Assembly (NCBI GenBank): GCA_948470475.1 | Contig: OX419346.1 | Coordinates: 2,833,231 to 2,897,230, forward strand | DNA: 64,000 bases | Direction of reading: 5' to 3' | Source of the DNA: Galaxea fascicularis | Taxonomy: Eukaryota > Cnidaria > Anthozoa > Scleractinia > Euphylliidae | The notes under the pieces: generated by a model | What the model was told of the DNA's origin: nothing | The model's input: only the letters and a program-made list of their open reading frames with translations | The model's database searches: none | Program-made: the position numbers and the translations under genes | Part shown: positions 60,059-64,000 of the stretch, piece after piece | Position numbering within the stretch: position 1 is the stretch's first letter | How the letters are laid out: every line of letters starts with the position of its first letter

Positions 60059-63051
60059 CTGGACACACTTTCAGCCAAATTCCAAATTTGACCAAAAACT
60101 GGCCAAAAGCATGGGTTAACCCCTTTGGGTTTTGGTCAAAATTTCAACTTTGCTGAAATCTTGCACACAGCTCAAATAAGAAGAGAAATCATGTTTTGGG
60201 AGATTTTAAAAGCATTTCAACATCATTTCTAGACTCCTCTTTGAACTAGGCAAACTTTCAGCCAAATTCCAAATTTGACCCAAAACTGGCCAAAAGCATG
60301 GGTTAACCCCTTTGGGTTTTGGTCAAAATTTCAACTTTGCTGAAATCTTGCACACAGCTCAAATAAGAAGAGAAATAATGTTTTGGGAGTTTTTAGAAGC
60401 ATTTCAACATCATTTCTAGACTCCTCTTTGAACTAGGCAAACTTTCAGCCAAATTCCAAATCTGACCCAAAACTGGCCAAAAGCATGGGTTAACCCCTTT
60501 GGGGTTTGGTCAAAATTTCAACTTTGCTGAAATCTTGCACACAGCTCAAATAAGAAGAGAAATAATGTTTTGGGAGTTTTTAGAAGCATTTCAACATCAT
60601 TTCTAGACTCCTCTTTGAACTAGGCAAACTTTCAGCCAAATTCCAAATTTGACCCAAAACTGGCCAAAAGCATGGGTTAACCCCTTTGGGTTTTGGTCAA
60701 AATTTCAACGTTGCTGAAATCTTGCACACAGCTCAAATGAGAAGAGAAATAATGTTTTGGGAGTTTTTAGAAGCATTTCAACATCATTTCTAGACTCCTC
60801 TTTGAACTAGGCAAACTTTTAGCCAAATTCCAAATTTGACCCAAAACTGGCCAAAAGCATGGGTTAACCCCTTTGGGTTTTGGTCAAAATTTCAACTTTG
60901 CTGAAATCTTGCACACAGCTCAAATAAGAAGAGAAATAATGTTTTGGGAGTTTTTAGAAGCATTTCAACATCATTTCTAGACTCCTCTTTGAACTAGGCA
61001 AACTTTCAGCCAAATTCCAAATTTGACCCAAAACTGGCCAAAAGCATGGGTTAACCCCTTTGGGTTTTGGTCAAAATTTCAACTTTGCTGAAATCTTGCA
61101 CACAGCTCAAATAAGAAGAGAAATAATGTTTTGGGAGTTTTTAGAAGCATTTCAACATCATTTCTAGACTCCTCTTTGAACTAGGCAAACTTTCAGCCAA
61201 ATTCCAAATTTGACCCAAAACTGGCCAAAAGCATGGGTTAACCCCTTTGGGTTTTGGTCAAAATTTCAACTTTGCTGAAATCTTGCACACAGCTCAAATA
61301 AGAAGAGAAATAATGTTTTGGGAGTTTTTAGAAGCATTTCAACATCATTTCTAGACTCCTCTTTGAACTAGGCAAACTTTCAGCCAAATTCCAAATCTGA
61401 CCCAAAACTGGCCAAAAGCATGGGTTAACCCCTTTGGGTTTTGGTCAAAATTTCAACTTTGCTGAAATCTTGCACACAGCTCAAATAAGAAGAGAAATAA
61501 TGTTTTGGGAGTTTTTAGAAGCATTTCAACATCATTTCTAGACTCCTCTTTGAACTGGACACACTTTCAGCCAAATTCCGAATTTGACCAAAAACTGGCC
61601 AAAAGCATGGGTTAACCCCTTTGGGTTTTGGTCAAAATTTCAACTTTGCTGAAATCTTGCACACAGCTCAAATAAGAAGAGAAATCATGTTTTGGGAGAT
61701 TTTAAAAGCATTTCAACATCATTTCTAGACTCCTCTTTGAACTAGGCAAACTTTCAGCCAAATTCCAAATTTGACCCAAAACTGGCCAAAAGCATGGGTT
61801 AACCCCTTTGGGTTTTGGTCAAAATTTCAACTTTGCTGAAATCTTGCACACAGCTCAAATAAGAAGAGAAATAATGTTTTGGGAGTTTTTAGAAGCATTT
61901 CAACATCATTTCTAGACTCCTCTTTGAACTAGGCAAACTTTCAGCCAAATTCCAAATCTGACCCAAAACTGGCCAAAAGCATGGGTTAACCCCTTTGGGG
62001 TTTGGTCAAAATTTCAACTTTGCTGAAATCTTGCACACAGCTCAAATAAGAAGAGAAATAATGTTTTGGGAGTTTTTAGAAGCATTTCAACATCATTTCT
62101 AGACTCCTCTTTGAACTAGGCAAACTTTCAGCCAAATTCCAAATCTGACCCAAAACTGGCCAAAAGCATGGGTTAACCCCTTTGGGTTTTGGTCAAAATT
62201 TCAACGTTGCTGAAATCTTGCACACAGCTCAAATGAGAAGAGAAATAATGTTTTGGGAGTTTTTAGAAGCATTTCAACATCATTTCTAGACTCCTCTTTG
62301 AACTAGGCAAACTTTTAGCCAAATTCCAAATTTGACCCAAAACTGGCCAAAAGCATGGGTTAACCCCTTTGGGTTTTGGTCAAAATTTCAACTTTGCTGA
62401 AATCTTGCACACAGCTCAAATAAGAAGAGAAATAATGTTTTGGGAGTTTTTAGAAGCATTTCAACATCATTTCTAGACTCCTCTTTGAACTAGGCAAACT
62501 TTCAGCCAAATTCCAAATTTGACCCAAAACTGGCCAAAAGCATGGGTTAACCCCTTTGGGTTTTGGTCAAAATTTCAACTTTGCTGAAATCTTGCACACA
62601 GCTCAAATAAGAAGAGAAATAATGTTTTGGGAGTTTTTAGAAGCATTTCAACATCATTTCTAGACTCCTCTTTGAACTAGGCAAACTTTCAGCCAAATTC
62701 CAAATTTGACCCAAAACTGGCCAAAAGCATGGGTTAACCCCTTTGGGTTTTGGTCAAAATTTCAACTTTGCTGAAATCTTGCACACAGCTCAAATAAGAA
62801 GAGAAATAATGTTTTGGGAGTTTTTAGAAGCATTTCAACATCATTTCTAGACTCCTCTTTGAACTAGGCACACTTTCAGCCAAATTCCAAATTTGACCCA
62901 AAACTGGCCAAAAGCATGGGTTAACCCCTTTGGGTTTTGGTCAAAATTTCAACTTTGCTGAAATCTTGCACACAGCTCAAATAAGAAGAGAAATAATGTT
63001 TGGGAGTTTTTAGAAGCATTTCAACATCATTTCTAGACTCCTCTTTGAACT
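60059..63051 (+). repeat. 8-monomer tandem duplication, 1,496-bp unit (copies at 60,059 and 61,555)
   Basis: CTGGACACAC (60,059 and 61,555), AAATCATG with GGGAGATTTTAAAAG, AAATCTGACC, CCTTTGGGGTTTGG (about 60,501 and 61,997), CAACGTTGC with CAAATGAGAAG (60,709 and 62,205) and CTTTTAGCC repeat at exactly 1,496 bp. Small differences include TTCCGAATTT near 61,578 and an extra AAATCTGACC near 62,144 in the second copy, and GGTTTAGGTC near 59,944 just before the first. Confidence 0.87.
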
Positions 63052-63088
63052 AGGCAAACTTTCAGCCAAATTCCAAATTTGACCCAAA

Positions 63089-63261
63089 ACTGGCCAAAAG
63101 AATGGGTTTTGGTCAAAATTTCAACTTTGCTGAAATCTTGCACACAGCTCAAATAAGAAGAAAAATAATGTTTTGGGAGTTTTTAGAAGCATTTCAACAT
63201 CATTTCTAGACTCCTCGTTGAACTAGGCAAACTTTCAGCCAAATTGCAAATTTGACCCAAA
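63089..63261 (+). repeat. 173-bp monomer, 14-bp deletion (8 of 8)
   Basis: GAATGGGTTTTGG form, partner of 54,690 (offset 8,399 bp). It carries private changes AAGAAAAATAATG, CTCCTCGTTGAAC and AAATTGCAAATTTG, so it has begun to diverge from its partner. Confidence 0.95.
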
Positions 63262-63822
63262 ACTGGCCAAAAGCATGGGTTAACCCCTTTGGGTTTTGGT
63301 CAAAATTTCAACTTTGCTGAAATCTTGCACACAGCTCAAATGAGAAGAGAAATAATGTTTTGGGAGTTTTTAGAAGCATTTCAACATCATTTCTAGACTC
63401 CTCTTTGAACTAGGCACACTTTCAGCCAAATTCCAAATTTGACCCAAAACTGGCCAAAAGCATGGGTTAACCCCTTTGGGTTTTGGTCAAAATTTCAACT
63501 TTGCTGAAATCTTGCACACAGCTCAAATAAGAAGAGAAATAATGTTTTGGGAGTTTTTAGAAGCATTTCAACATCATTTCTAGACTCCTCTTTGAACTAG
63601 GCAAACTTTCAGCCAAATTCCACATTTGACCCAAAACTGGCCAAAAGCATGGGTTAACCCCTTTGGGTTTTGGTCAAAATTTCAACTTTGCTGAAATCTT
63701 GCACACAGCTCAAATAAGAAGAGAAATAATGTTTTGGGAGTTTTTAGAAGCATTTCAACATCATTTCTAGACTCCTCTTTGAACTAGGCAAACTTTCAGC
63801 CAAATTCCAAATTTGACCCAAA

Positions 63823-64000
63823 ACTGGCCAAAAGCATGGGTTAACCCCTTTGGGTTTTGGTCAAAATTTCAACTTTGCTGAAATCTTGCACACAGCTCAA
63901 ATAAGAAGAGAAATAATGTTTTGGGAGTTTTTAGAAGCATTTCAACATCATTTCTAGACTCCTCTTTGAACTAGGCACACTTTCAGCCAAATTCCAAATT
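63823..64000 (+). repeat. Terminal partial monomer (178 of 187 bp)
   Basis: The final copy is cut only by the window edge, nine bases short of the next junction. No transition to unique sequence is visible, and the first base of the window is likewise inside the array, so the array extends beyond both ends. Confidence 0.97.

Larger units (their letters stand above)
1..64000 (+). repeat. 187-bp satellite array, 342 complete monomers plus a partial one
   Basis: The window is filled end to end by head-to-tail copies of a 187-bp unit. I phased it on the start ACTGGCCAAAAGC; starts fall at 1, 188, 375, 562, 749 and so on to 63,823. Neighbouring copies usually differ at only a few bases. All copies share one orientation, with no inversion, transposon or spacer. 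The consensus is about 37% GC (70 of 187 bases). Because 187 is not a multiple of three, the reading frame shifts at each copy, and stop triplets (TAA in GTTAACC, TAG in CTAGAC, TGA in GCTGAAA) close every frame, so it is not coding. Low divergence, a nucleosome-scale period and purity are what is known of active centromeric or pericentromeric satellites; the centromeric role is inference. No part of the array lies outside this repeat, so there are no gene-free intervals to describe separately. Confidence 0.99.

Noticed and set aside
1..64000. Possible open reading frames running through the repeats
   Set aside because: The period of 187 shifts frame by one at each monomer, and stop triplets occur on both strands in every monomer. 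No frame can stay open for more than a short distance, and there is no coding signal.
1..64000. CRISPR array
   Set aside because: Regular spacing is present, but the whole 187-bp unit is repeated with no unique spacers between short repeats, and no associated genes are present.
1..64000. CENP-B box
   Set aside because: No monomer contains the TTCG..A..CGGG core. The CAACGTTGCTGAAA variant resembles part of it by eye but lacks the essential bases.
1..64000. Telomere or subtelomeric array
   Set aside because: There are no tandem TTAGGG or TTTAGGG runs; only single half-units occur within the satellite monomer.
1..64000. Promoter, tRNA or rRNA-like sequences
   Set aside because: I looked for A/B-box-like elements, TATA boxes with a plausible transcript, and rRNA-like blocks on both strands; nothing rises above the AT-rich background of the repeat.
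1..64000. Assignment to a named plant satellite family such as the Arabidopsis 178-bp, rice CentO or maize CentC repeats
   Set aside because: The period and sequence do not match those I can recall, and a database search would be needed to name the family.

Overview
The whole 64,000-base window is one uninterrupted tandem satellite array. It holds 342 complete head-to-tail copies plus a 178-base partial copy (63,823-64,000) of a monomer whose consensus is exactly 187 bp, all in the same orientation. The count is checked: adding up every length-changing indel I found (eight of -14, four of +3, two of -10, fourteen of -1, two of +1, net -132) gives 342 x 187 - 132 = 63,822, which is exactly where the last monomer begins. 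I found no gene, RNA gene, transposon, microsatellite run or unique sequence on either strand.

Organism: this is eukaryotic heterochromatin, most likely a centromeric or pericentromeric array. The monomer is close to nucleosome-plus-linker length, about 37% GC, rich in A/T tracts and in CAAAA pentamers, and its consensus contains no CpG dinucleotide. CAAAA-rich satellites of 160-190 bp are typical of flowering plants, so a plant is my best guess, but I do not recognise the family and an animal source is not excluded.

Layout, judged from shared rare variants. (1) 1-8,400: two copies of a block of about 4.1-4.3 kb, each built from 8- and 9-monomer units. (2) 8,650-22,440: the most divergent part, rich in CpG-creating variants, with 190-bp and 173-bp length variants, an 11-monomer tandem duplication (period 2,046 bp) and a roughly 2.5-kb segment repeated 8,938 bp away. 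(3) 22,440-33,790: more homogeneous, with faint 3-, 8-, 9-, 10- and 11-monomer echoes. (4) 33,790-45,000: segments repeated at 6,348 bp, 1,496 bp and 3,730 bp, including two 177-bp monomers. (5) 46,054-49,807: a tandem duplication of a 10-monomer, 1,856-bp unit in which I saw no mismatch. (6) 49,750-64,000: 8-monomer (1,496-bp) units duplicated and dispersed in several places.

How it fits together: the array has no single fixed higher-order repeat. It appears to be a mosaic of recent segmental duplications, most of 8-11 monomers (1.5-2.1 kb), which spread diagnostic mutations over tens of kilobases. The strongest structural signal is an imperfect inverted repeat of about 60 bp spanning every monomer junction. 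Every indel of 3 bp or more in the window falls inside it, which points to a hairpin-forming, replication-fragile element at each junction.
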